Positions 26,344-33,630 of a stretch of DNA of 42,768 nucleotides are shown piece by piece. Within the stretch, counting starts at the first letter, position 1. The number at the start of each line of letters is the position of its first letter. Below the pieces are notes generated by a model, which worked only from the letters and a program-made list of their open reading frames with translations, searched no databases and was not told the DNA's origin. Made by a program: the position numbers and the translations under genes. This stretch comes from Leadbetterella byssophila_A (lineage in GTDB: Bacteria; Bacteroidota; Bacteroidia; Cytophagales; Spirosomataceae): positions 1 to 42,768 of the forward strand of contig JBEBRR010000035.1 of NCBI GenBank assembly GCA_040394735.1, in the 5' to 3' direction.

Positions 26344-27165
26344 ATGAGACCATTGTTGCATTGTTCTTTCAAAAATCTTTTTATACTGATCATGCTGTCG
26401 CTACTGACAGGCTGTAGCATGGCCCGATACGAAACACGCAGGTCCTACAAAAAATTAAGCCCGGACGAAAGGGCAGTAGCAGATTCCCTTCTGGCCTATG
26501 GTTTAGACCATGAAGCCTTGTATACATTAATGGATACATTAAAACCTGTCAGCAGCCTGAAGATGTACAGGCTCCCCCTGCTCAGCTTGTCTGATGCTCA
26601 AAGAGATTCCTCCCGGACCAAACTTGAGGAAATTCAGAAAATCGCGAAAGAAATGAGTAACAGGGAAGTAGAATTCATAGTTAACCCCTATAAAATGACA
26701 GACAGTATTTATAAGAATATTCAGCTGTATTCCGTGAGGAAAAGCCGGCTGAAAAGCATGATCCGGCAGCATAAAGATTTCTACGGCAAATTGGGGATTA
26801 CCGAAGACACCCCGGCTGAAAGGGTACTCTCTGTTACCGAGTATGAAAGCAAATATGATCGCTGGAGAAGTTACGGGTACCTCTTCGGCTATCCGGACTA
26901 TGCAGTGGATTTCTTTGTGGAGGCCGGAAAGTCAGAAGACTCTACGAAACAATTTGTGAAGAGAGATTTTTTTGCCATACCCGTGTATGCACGCGAAACA
27001 GGTTACTTCACGTATGCAATGCCTAAAGGACATACCCCGGGAGAAATAGACAGCCTTATTCTCCATAAGGCAGGGCAGACCCTTTCCACTTATAAAATCA
27101 AAAGGCAGAAATATTTCAAAAATTTGGGCTTTAAAGCTGTAAAGTTGTGGTTGAATAGCCTGTAA
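26344..27165 (+). CDS. Unknown lipoprotein of the TGCAAC regulon
   Basis: A 273-residue lipoprotein with signal peptide and lipobox LLTGC (Cys 24). The mature part is mostly alpha-helical and charged, with Asp/Ser/Lys-rich segments and several Tyr clusters (YDRWRSYGYLFGYPDYAVDF). I recognise no domain and no obvious metal ligands such as His clusters. It is divergently transcribed from the TonB receptor, from a promoter under operator F, and ends at a strong terminator. It is therefore likely to be an envelope component of the same metal-starvation response. Confidence 0.75.
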   Translation: MRPLLHCSFKNLFILIMLSLLTGCSMARYETRRSYKKLSPDERAVADSLLAYGLDHEALYTLMDTLKPVSSLKMYRLPLLSLSDAQRDSSRTKLEEIQKIAKEMSNREVEFIVNPYKMTDSIYKNIQLYSVRKSRLKSMIRQHKDFYGKLGITEDTPAERVLSVTEYESKYDRWRSYGYLFGYPDYAVDFFVEAGKSEDSTKQFVKRDFFAIPVYARETGYFTYAMPKGHTPGEIDSLILHKAGQTLSTYKIKRQKYFKNLGFKAVKLWLNSL

Positions 27166-27199
27166 GATTTTCTTTATATTTAATAGTTGCAAGCTTAGT

Positions 27200-27235
27200 A
27201 AAAGTGGCACTTCTGGAAAGAAAGGTGCCATTTTT
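27200..27235. terminator. Terminator between convergent lipoprotein and permease genes
   Basis: AAAAGTGGCAC pairs with GTGCCATTTTT (one G-T pair) around a 14-base loop, followed by more T. It can work on both strands. Confidence 0.8.
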
Positions 27236-27263
27236 CTTAATGATTGAGCCGATGTATACAGGC

Positions 27264-28538
27264 TCATTTGCTCCGCAAATAAGTCAGCCATCCCAGAAAC
27301 AGATTAAATGTTCCGGCCAGTGTTTCGAATGGACTGTTTATAAATGCGTAGGCAATCATCCACAGGGATAAACCTATAAACAAAAGTTGAAACAGAGGGA
27401 ATAAAGGACTCTTGTAAGTGCTGGTGTTCTTATGTTTCCTGAGAGTAAAAACGCCGAAAACGGCCATCATGGATGACAGGGTGAGTAAAATCCCGCAGTA
27501 AACTAAAATTTGTTCAAAGGTTCCACTCAGTAAAAGTAAGGAAGTGATCACAAACTGAAACCACAATGCTCTTTTGGGAATTTCGCCTTCCTGTACACGG
27601 AAGTAACTCCATCGTGGATGCTCCTTTGCCATACTGGCCGTAACTCTTGGCCCCACCCATACCATAGCGCTGATCCCGGATACAAGTAAAAGTGAAATAG
27701 CCAGGCTGAAGATGTCGCCCATCTGGTTCCCAACTATTTTTCGGGCGGCCAGCGTACCTACATTTAGTTGCCCCTTCAGCTCTGAAACAGGCACATGTTT
27801 TAGGAAAATATACTGCAGTAAAGTATACAAAACGGTAACAAGTACGGTGCCGCCGATCAATGCCACAGGCAAAGATTTTGAAGGCTCTTTAAACTCCCCG
27901 CTAATATATGCGGCTGCATTCCATCCCGAGTAGGAATAGCTCACATAAATCAACGCTATAGCAAAAGCAGGTGAAACCATTTCGCTGATAAAAGCGCTTT
28001 CAGTGATAATTGTATTTTGGGAGGGGTGAGTTAATCCCAATACAATAAGTAAAACAATAAAGCCTACCTTGAGCAAAGTAGAGGAGTTCTGAAATTGTGA
28101 ACTTAGTTTCAGATTTTTTGAATGAATGAAAGTAAGGAGAACTGCTAAAGCTACGCTGATCCATCGGGAACTTAAACTACTAAAGGGGAAATACTCTGCA
28201 AAAGCGATGCAGGCTAGGGCTACCGGTGCAGCAAACCCAACCGTTATAGAAATCCAGCCTGACAAGTATCCCACCAGCGGTCCGTAGGTTTTTGTAAGGT
28301 AAGTGTATTCTCCTCCTGACTCTTTAATATGGGTTCCCAATTCAGCATAACTGAAAGCTCCCGATAAGGCCAATACTCCGCCTAAAATCCACAAAAACAA
28401 GATCACATGCCCGTTACTGAGTTCCTGAAGTTGAAATCCGAGGCTGGTAAAAGCACCTGTACCTATCATGTTGGCCACTACTAAAGACAGGCCGGTAGTA
28501 GTGCCTATTTTTTGTATTTTATTTCCCTTTTTCAACAC
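27264..28538 (-). CDS. APC-family amino acid permease
   Basis: A 424-residue inner-membrane transporter with about 12 hydrophobic helices. The N-terminal GLSLVVANMIGTGAFTSLGF is the unwound first helix motif (IG-x-G-x-F) of the amino acid-polyamine-organocation superfamily, and EYTYLTKTYGPLVGYLSGW is the usual helix 3 region. It imports or exchanges an amino acid or related compound; the substrate is unknown. Operators G and H lie upstream, shared with the divergent Fur-like gene, so the permease may be metal-regulated. A cysteine, histidine or other metal-ligand substrate would make sense but is speculation. Confidence 0.85.
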   Translation of the reverse strand: MLKKGNKIQKIGTTTGLSLVVANMIGTGAFTSLGFQLQELSNGHVILFLWILGGVLALSGAFSYAELGTHIKESGGEYTYLTKTYGPLVGYLSGWISITVGFAAPVALACIAFAEYFPFSSLSSRWISVALAVLLTFIHSKNLKLSSQFQNSSTLLKVGFIVLLIVLGLTHPSQNTIITESAFISEMVSPAFAIALIYVSYSYSGWNAAAYISGEFKEPSKSLPVALIGGTVLVTVLYTLLQYIFLKHVPVSELKGQLNVGTLAARKIVGNQMGDIFSLAISLLLVSGISAMVWVGPRVTASMAKEHPRWSYFRVQEGEIPKRALWFQFVITSLLLLSGTFEQILVYCGILLTLSSMMAVFGVFTLRKHKNTSTYKSPLFPLFQLLFIGLSLWMIAYAFINSPFETLAGTFNLFLGWLTYLRSK

Positions 28539-28607
28539 TTTATATATCCACAGCCCGGTTTTATTTACATAAATTCAAATAGATACAGCAGATGAAATCA
28601 TATTTAC

Positions 28608-28622
28608 TGCAACATTGATGCA
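28608..28622 (+). promoter_or_regulatory. Operator G of the TGCAAC family
   Basis: TGCAACATTGATGCA, one mismatch to the palindrome, lies 70 bases upstream of the permease ATG (minus) and about 50 bases before the Fur-like gene (plus). Confidence 0.65.
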
Positions 28623-28645
28623 AAAAAGGTAATATTTATATAAAT

Positions 28646-28660
28646 TGCAATAATGTTGCA
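28646..28660 (+). promoter_or_regulatory. Operator H of the TGCAAC family
   Basis: TGCAATAATGTTGCA, one mismatch, with AT flanks that extend the symmetry by two pairs. It ends 13 bases before the ATG of the Fur-like gene, a position fitting autorepression. A poor -7-like TAAATATG follows at 28662-28669. Confidence 0.65.
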
Positions 28661-28673
28661 ATAAATATGTACA

Positions 28674-29042
28674 ATGATCCCCTTGAGAGCAAAATCGGTA
28701 GTTTTTGAACTTATTCATAAATCTTCAGTAGGCCTGTCAAGCTTAGAGATTAGAGAAGCATTAAACAACAGGTTTAACCGGGTGACAATATACCGGTCGC
28801 TGGTAAAGCTCCAGGAAGAAAACAGCATTCAGAAAGTTATAAATCCCCAGGGAATAGTCAAGTATATTTATTGCAACTGCACGTCTGATGCTCTGCAAAT
28901 TCATTTTTGCTGCAAGAATTGCGGGAGGATTGTTCCCTTTCAGATTGAAAATCATATTTTCACGTTGCCGGAGGACTATATCATTGAAGAGATGAACCTT
29001 ACAGTATCCGGGAAGTGCCCATCATGTGAAAAAGAAGCTTAA
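28674..29042 (+). CDS. Fur/Zur-family metal-responsive repressor (first copy)
   Basis: A 122-residue regulator. Residues about 5-60 form the winged helix (SSLEIREALNNRFNRVTIYR, with the NRVTIYRSL recognition helix of the family). The dimerisation part has HFCCKNCG and a final CPSC, i.e. two Cys pairs for the structural zinc site. The usual His-rich sensing stretch before HF is replaced by CTSDALQI, so the sensing site differs from the neighbour. Operators G and H lie just upstream, the expected layout for an autoregulated repressor, and it is the best candidate to bind all TGCAAC boxes. Confidence 0.85.
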   Translation: MIPLRAKSVVFELIHKSSVGLSSLEIREALNNRFNRVTIYRSLVKLQEENSIQKVINPQGIVKYIYCNCTSDALQIHFCCKNCGRIVPFQIENHIFTLPEDYIIEEMNLTVSGKCPSCEKEA

Positions 29043-29131
29043 TAGACTGCCTCGCAAGCCTTAGAGAGATTATCTTAAAACATTCTTGAAATAGGGTAGT
29101 TGAATTTTGTTTATTCCAATATAAGAAAAGG

Positions 29132-29157
29132 TTAAAAGAAGTATATACTCCTTTTAA
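29132..29157 (+). promoter_or_regulatory. 26-bp palindrome upstream of the second Fur-like gene
   Basis: TTAAAAGAAGTAT and the facing half ATACTCCTTTTAA pair in 12 of 13 positions around the centre of GTATATAC. It begins 76 bases before the GTG start. Its sequence is unrelated to the TGCAAC boxes and to the Fur-box-like element, so it would be read by a different factor, perhaps the second Fur paralogue itself. It could in part be a leftover transcription signal. Confidence 0.5.
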
Positions 29158-29207
29158 AAAAGTAATAACTTTACGTTCTTATTTCTAGTTTTCCTCGTTA
29201 TTATAAA

Positions 29208-29603
29208 GTGAGTGCAGAAATGAAACAGCGAAGAAATACGGTAGCTAAAGCAGAAATACTTAATTTATTAAATCACTCGAAATCGGCTCTGTCTCATGCT
29301 GAGATTAAAACAGCATTGGCCGGCTTGTGTGACAGAGTAACGATTTACCGTGTTCTTGACCGGTTGACGGAAGAGGGGCTGATACATAAAATCGTTACCA
29401 TTGATGGTGTAGTTAAATATGCAGAATGCCATACCTGCTCTGTTAACCAGCATCATCATAACCACATTCATTTTAGCTGTGAACAGTGTCATACAGTTAC
29501 CTGTATTGAAAATATTGAGCCTGCTTTCAAAATGCCGAAAGAGTATACAGTGAGTAACGTTAATTTCACGGTTTCCGGGATTTGCCCTGAATGCTCAAGG
29601 TAA
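29208..29603 (+). CDS. Fur-family metal-responsive repressor (second copy)
   Basis: A 131-residue paralogue of the first regulator; the start is the GTG at 29208 or the ATG at 29220. It has the same winged helix (LCDRVTIYRVLDRLTEEGLI) and the structural Cys pairs CEQC and CPEC. Unlike the first copy it keeps a His-rich segment (NQHHHNHIHFSC) and an extra ECHTC, which could form a full sensing site. It is transcribed toward the copper-type cluster and stands 117 bases before the first small Cys-motif protein, so it may control that cluster. The metal it senses cannot be told from the sequence. Confidence 0.83.
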   Translation: MSAEMKQRRNTVAKAEILNLLNHSKSALSHAEIKTALAGLCDRVTIYRVLDRLTEEGLIHKIVTIDGVVKYAECHTCSVNQHHHNHIHFSCEQCHTVTCIENIEPAFKMPKEYTVSNVNFTVSGICPECSR

Positions 29604-29720
29604 TTTAAAACAGCTTGAAATCGGTATAAAATTAATAAATCTGACTTTATATCATAGAAAGTTGAGTAAAGAAGGTGTATCTGATTTTGTTCCAAACAAT
29701 TTTTGTAACTTTATGGGAAA

Positions 29721-30137
29721 TTGCAGAGTAAAGTTATTTGCTTGAAGCGTTTATCAAAAATAGTAAATGTCTTTGTGATGTGCCTAATGCTCTTAGGCAT
29801 GATGAAGACTACTATTCTCTATACGCTTTATGAGTACAACAGGGCTTCCTTTATCGAGATGTTTTGTGTAAACAAAGATCGTCCGCAATTTAACTGTAAC
29901 GGTAAATGTAAGCTGGCCCTCATGCAAAAAGAGGAAAATGAAAAAAGAGCCAATGATATCCTGAAGCAACTGCAGCTGGAAATCGTTTATTTTTCTCCTG
30001 TGCCACGCATTACTTTCTGCGGCAATCCACTCTTCAATGCAACGGCGAAAGCAAACCGTACTTTCTATTACAGTCATAATTACTCTTTCCTCTTTACCTC
30101 CCGGTCAGTAAAACCACCGGAAATATACCAGGCTTAA
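29721..30137 (+). CDS. Small membrane protein with C-x9-C-x3-C motif (first)
   Basis: A 138-residue protein with no ATG in a good place; TTG at 29721 or 29742 is the likely start. One N-terminal helix (about 13-35) leads to MFCVNKDRPQFNCNGKCKLA, in which three Cys follow the pattern C-x9-C-x3-C. The same motif, helix and spacing occur in the protein at 33213. The rest is helical and then Tyr/Phe-rich. The triad suggests metal binding on the periplasmic side of the inner membrane. The protein precedes the FixH-like lipoprotein and copper-type receptor. I know no function for it. Confidence 0.65.
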   Translation: MQSKVICLKRLSKIVNVFVMCLMLLGMMKTTILYTLYEYNRASFIEMFCVNKDRPQFNCNGKCKLALMQKEENEKRANDILKQLQLEIVYFSPVPRITFCGNPLFNATAKANRTFYYSHNYSFLFTSRSVKPPEIYQA

Positions 30138-30181
30138 TCCTTCTTTTTGTTTATCGGCGGGGGAGAGCTCTGTATCTATAA

Positions 30182-30201
30182 ATGCATCTTGCCGGATGCA
30201 T
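30182..30201 (+). promoter_or_regulatory. Inverted repeat in front of the FixH-like lipoprotein gene
   Basis: ATGCATC and GATGCAT flank TTGCCG. A further outer pair GTATC/GATAC lengthens the possible hairpin. The halves TGCATC/GATGCA equal half-sites of operator F, but the spacing is 6 instead of 3, so it may be an RNA hairpin or a different operator. The stretch 30138-30313 holds no gene. Confidence 0.35.
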
Positions 30202-30313
30202 GGATACGGCTTTTCTTTCTGCTATCTCATTCATGATTTTCTGCCCGAAATCTCCGGAAGAGTGTACCATCTTTCGGGAGAACAGCGGCGGATAATCCAT
30301 TATTTCATTCCTA

Positions 30314-31225
30314 ATGAAGCAAACATTATTTATCGTTCTGTGCTTTTTGGTGGCATCCTGCACCCTGGATAAAACAGATTACCTGGCCGAAATAAGCACG
30401 ATAGTTACCGAGCATAACGAATTCAAAGAAGTGACGGTCATCCGTAATGATGATTATACGATCAGCGTTTCGGCACTGAACGGAACGCTCTATAAAGGCT
30501 ATAACGAGATTCGCCTGAAGGTGACCAACAGCCGTACCGGCAGTGACGAAAACGTTACTGCTGCAACATTCCTTCCGGTATTGAGCACCGCAGATGGCAG
30601 CCGGACTTCCTGTCCGCACCGTTTTGAGCTGGTCTACAGACCGGATGAAAAGTATTTTTCAGGTTATGCCGTATTCCCCCGTGAAAGCGGTGATCGTGAG
30701 AACTGGGAGCTTTACATCGGTTTCACTGTTGCCAGCCAGGTCCATACCGTGAAACAACCCGTTTCTATTCAGCAGCAGACCAATAAAAACCTGAATATGA
30801 CAGCGTTTACCGGAAATGATAATCAGCAATACATCATCGCCCTGGTATCACCCCAGAAGCCGAAAGTGGCCGAAAATGAACTGGTAGCCGGAATTTACCG
30901 GTCAGTTAATCCCACCGCCGGGAGTTATACAGAACTCCTGCAATACGCTTACACGGAAGTCAGCGGCTATACGCTGCAGTTAGACCCCCGGATGCCGGAG
31001 CCGTCTATGGGGAACCATTCTTCTCCCAATAACAAGGATTTAACACAGCAGGAGGATGGCCTGTATGATGGGGCGGTTAATTACACCATGACCGGAAACT
31101 GGACATTGAATTTCATTCTCCTGAACGAAAACGGGAAGATTATCAAGGGAACCAAAGTGCCCACTGACTTTACGCCGGGTGTGGAAGGCGTAAAAAGTGA
31201 ATTACATATTGACATTTTATTCTAG
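30314..31225 (+). CDS. FixH/YtkA-like lipoprotein of the copper-type cluster
   Basis: A 303-residue lipoprotein with lipobox FLVASC (Cys 16). Two similar beta-sandwich units follow. The second contains RMPEPSMGNHSSPNN and then DGLYDGAVNYTMTGNWTLNF, the pattern of YtkA/FixH-like domains (MP-x-MG-x-H-x-SP, then G-x-Y-x-G-x-MxGxW-xL). The Met and His of that loop are plausible copper ligands. The next gene, a copper-type TonB receptor, begins 4 bases after the stop. The inferred role is copper capture or delivery at the envelope. Confidence 0.72.
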   Translation: MKQTLFIVLCFLVASCTLDKTDYLAEISTIVTEHNEFKEVTVIRNDDYTISVSALNGTLYKGYNEIRLKVTNSRTGSDENVTAATFLPVLSTADGSRTSCPHRFELVYRPDEKYFSGYAVFPRESGDRENWELYIGFTVASQVHTVKQPVSIQQQTNKNLNMTAFTGNDNQQYIIALVSPQKPKVAENELVAGIYRSVNPTAGSYTELLQYAYTEVSGYTLQLDPRMPEPSMGNHSSPNNKDLTQQEDGLYDGAVNYTMTGNWTLNFILLNENGKIIKGTKVPTDFTPGVEGVKSELHIDILF

Positions 31226-31229
31226 GCTA

Positions 31230-33209
31230 ATGAAGAAATTAAGCGCGATCATAGGGATTCTCTTTCTTGGAATCAGTGCCCACGCCCAGGAGACTAAAGA
31301 CAGTACCATAGCTCTGAAAGAAGTTACGGTAATGGCCAAAGCTAAAAAGAAGATCGAAACCGAAATGAAGATGGCGGTTTCGGTCGATGAGTTTCTGGCT
31401 TCTTCCGACAATATCAGCTTTATCAAACGGGGAGCCTATGCCTGGGAACCTCAGCTCAATAATATGAGCAGCGAGCGCTCGGTCATCACCATTGACGGTA
31501 TGCATATCTTTGGTGCATGTACCGATAAAATGGACCCGGTTACCTCGTATGTGGAAAGCAACAACCTTTCTTCTGTGGATATAAAGTCAGGTCAGGAGGG
31601 CAGCCTGCACGGTTCCACCATAGCGGGCAGTATTGATCTCAAAAGGAAGAGCACACCCTTCAGCACGGAAAGCAAATGGAGAGGGGCTTACCAGACCGGT
31701 ATGGAATTGAATAACAAGCAATACTTCAATCTCGGAAATGTATCGTATTCCAGTGACAAATTTGTGGCTGACGGCAGCGTTTCCTTCCGGCAGGCGGGCA
31801 ATTACACTGATGGTAACCGGGAGGAGGTTAAGCATTCGCAGTATCATAAGTTCAATACCTCGCTGGGCCTGGCTTACAAGACCCGGCCTCTGTCGTCGGT
31901 GAGAGTAGATGCTATTTTTGATGTGGCGAAAGATGTGGGCTTCCCTGCGCTCCCCATGGATTTATGGCTTTCCAGGGCACTTATCACCTCGGCCTCGTAC
32001 AAGCAGTTTTCTGAAAAAGGGCTGATCCGGGTTTGGGACACCAAGCTGTATTTCAATGCCGTAGAGCATTATATGGATGATACGGGTCGCCCTGAAAACC
32101 TGGTACACATGGATATGCCCGGCTGGAGCACCACCTATGGCCTGGTTTCCAGGGCAAATATGATAACAGGGCGTGTCAACTCTGAAATCCAGTTGAACGC
32201 TTACAGCAATTTATCCATTGCAGAAATGCGTATGTACCCGCAAGACCGTGGCCAGCGAACCATGTTTGCCTACAGCTGGCCCTGGGTGACCACGCAGTTT
32301 GCCAGCATAGCCATCAGTAATTCGCTCGACGTTTCATTGCAGAGCCAACTGAACTTCGGCGGTTCTCTGGGCTACAATTATAATTTTTCCAGGTTTACGG
32401 AATTCAACCGGATTTTTCACCCCGGCGCTCCCCGCGAAAAATCCCGGATACTCCCGGCTCTGCACGCCGGTTACCGCTTCAGTGCCGGTCATGTTGATTT
32501 TTCTGTCGGAACCGGGTATGGCCACCGGGCGCCTTCGGTTTCAGAGGCATACGGATATTACATCTATAACAGCTTCGACCGTTACGATTACATCGGGAAT
32601 CCCGACCTGAAAAACGAGATATCCTACGAAATCAATGCAGGCGCAGGTTTCAGGACCGGCAAAGGAGCGATAGAAGGAAAGGTTAATTATTTCTATATCC
32701 AGAACTATATCATCGGGAGAATACTGAGCCTGGGAAGCCCCATGAACTACCAGTCGGTGGGGGTAAAGGAATATACCTCACTGGATCATGCAAAGATATT
32801 CAATGTGGCGCTCAATGCCCGCTACGATATCCTGCCTCATTTGCACTGGAAGGGATCACTCACTTATGCAAGGGCTACCGATAATAAGGGCGGCAACCTC
32901 CCGTTTATCCGCCCGGTAAGCTACCAGAGCTCTCTGCATTTGATGTATAAGAAAATGGGCTTTCAGACTTCTGTCAACGGTGATCTTACCCAAAAAAAAT
33001 ACAGCCCGGAGTATGGTGAAGACCAGACAGCAGGCTACTGGGTGTGGAATGCTTCTGCCGATTATACCTTCCGTCTTAAAAATGTAAGAACGGTTTTCCA
33101 GGCAGGCGCAGAAAATCTGCTGGATGCTTACTACAGCACCTATGCTGACTGGGGAAACATTCCCCGGATGGGACGTAATATTTTCACTTCCCTGAAATTC
33201 AGTATATAA
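31230..33209 (+). CDS. TonB-dependent receptor, OprC/NosA-like copper importer
   Basis: A 659-residue outer-membrane receptor starting at MKKLSAIIGILFLG (signal peptide to AQ20); the longer frame starts inside the preceding gene and is rejected. There is no carboxypeptidase-like domain. In the plug, ITIDGMHIFGACTDKMDPVT gives C97-xxx-M101, and in the barrel AVEHYMDDTGRP gives H280-x-M282. CxxxM plus HxM are the four ligands by which OprC of Pseudomonas aeruginosa binds copper. The barrel ends GRNIFTSLKFSI. With MbnP- and MbnH-like genes downstream, copper import is the best call. Confidence 0.82.
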   Translation: MKKLSAIIGILFLGISAHAQETKDSTIALKEVTVMAKAKKKIETEMKMAVSVDEFLASSDNISFIKRGAYAWEPQLNNMSSERSVITIDGMHIFGACTDKMDPVTSYVESNNLSSVDIKSGQEGSLHGSTIAGSIDLKRKSTPFSTESKWRGAYQTGMELNNKQYFNLGNVSYSSDKFVADGSVSFRQAGNYTDGNREEVKHSQYHKFNTSLGLAYKTRPLSSVRVDAIFDVAKDVGFPALPMDLWLSRALITSASYKQFSEKGLIRVWDTKLYFNAVEHYMDDTGRPENLVHMDMPGWSTTYGLVSRANMITGRVNSEIQLNAYSNLSIAEMRMYPQDRGQRTMFAYSWPWVTTQFASIAISNSLDVSLQSQLNFGGSLGYNYNFSRFTEFNRIFHPGAPREKSRILPALHAGYRFSAGHVDFSVGTGYGHRAPSVSEAYGYYIYNSFDRYDYIGNPDLKNEISYEINAGAGFRTGKGAIEGKVNYFYIQNYIIGRILSLGSPMNYQSVGVKEYTSLDHAKIFNVALNARYDILPHLHWKGSLTYARATDNKGGNLPFIRPVSYQSSLHLMYKKMGFQTSVNGDLTQKKYSPEYGEDQTAGYWVWNASADYTFRLKNVRTVFQAGAENLLDAYYSTYADWGNIPRMGRNIFTSLKFSI

Positions 33210-33212
33210 GCC

Positions 33213-33617
33213 ATGAAGGGGATTTCGGGTGCGTTATGGATCACGTTATCCCTGCTGACCGGGTTTCAGCAGGCGTTGGTCTATATGCATTTTACACTGA
33301 ACCGGGAGGTCATTGAACGGGAGTTTTGTATTAACAGGGATAAGCCCGGGTTACAGTGTCACGGAACATGTTTTTTGAAAAAGCAGTTGCAAAAGGCCGG
33401 GGGAGATAAGGAATCGGCTTCGATTATTATTCACCCGTGGATTGATAGTGTTTCTTCTGTGACCACTGAATGCGGCATAAAAAAGCAAACCATTGAAATA
33501 CAAAGCCAACTCCCCGGGCATAAAGAAGCCACCTACCAGGAACCCGGCCTGGAAACCTTTGTTCCTCCCCCGATTGCCCGGCTCATTGACTTAAAAGAAT
33601 CAGAAATCTTAATTTAA
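33213..33617 (+). CDS. Small membrane protein with C-x9-C-x3-C motif (second)
   Basis: A 134-residue protein with one N-terminal helix (about 5-27), then REFCINRDKPGLQCHGTCFL, so three Cys in the pattern C-x9-C-x3-C, with shared N-x-D-x-P and G residues. It is a clear homologue of the protein at 29721 in its first 60 residues only; the tails differ. It starts 3 bases after the copper-type receptor and precedes the MbnP-like gene by 13 bases, so it is part of the same transcript. Metal binding or transfer is inferred. Confidence 0.72.
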   Translation: MKGISGALWITLSLLTGFQQALVYMHFTLNREVIEREFCINRDKPGLQCHGTCFLKKQLQKAGGDKESASIIIHPWIDSVSSVTTECGIKKQTIEIQSQLPGHKEATYQEPGLETFVPPPIARLIDLKESEILI

Positions 33618-33630
33618 TAAAAACATTACA

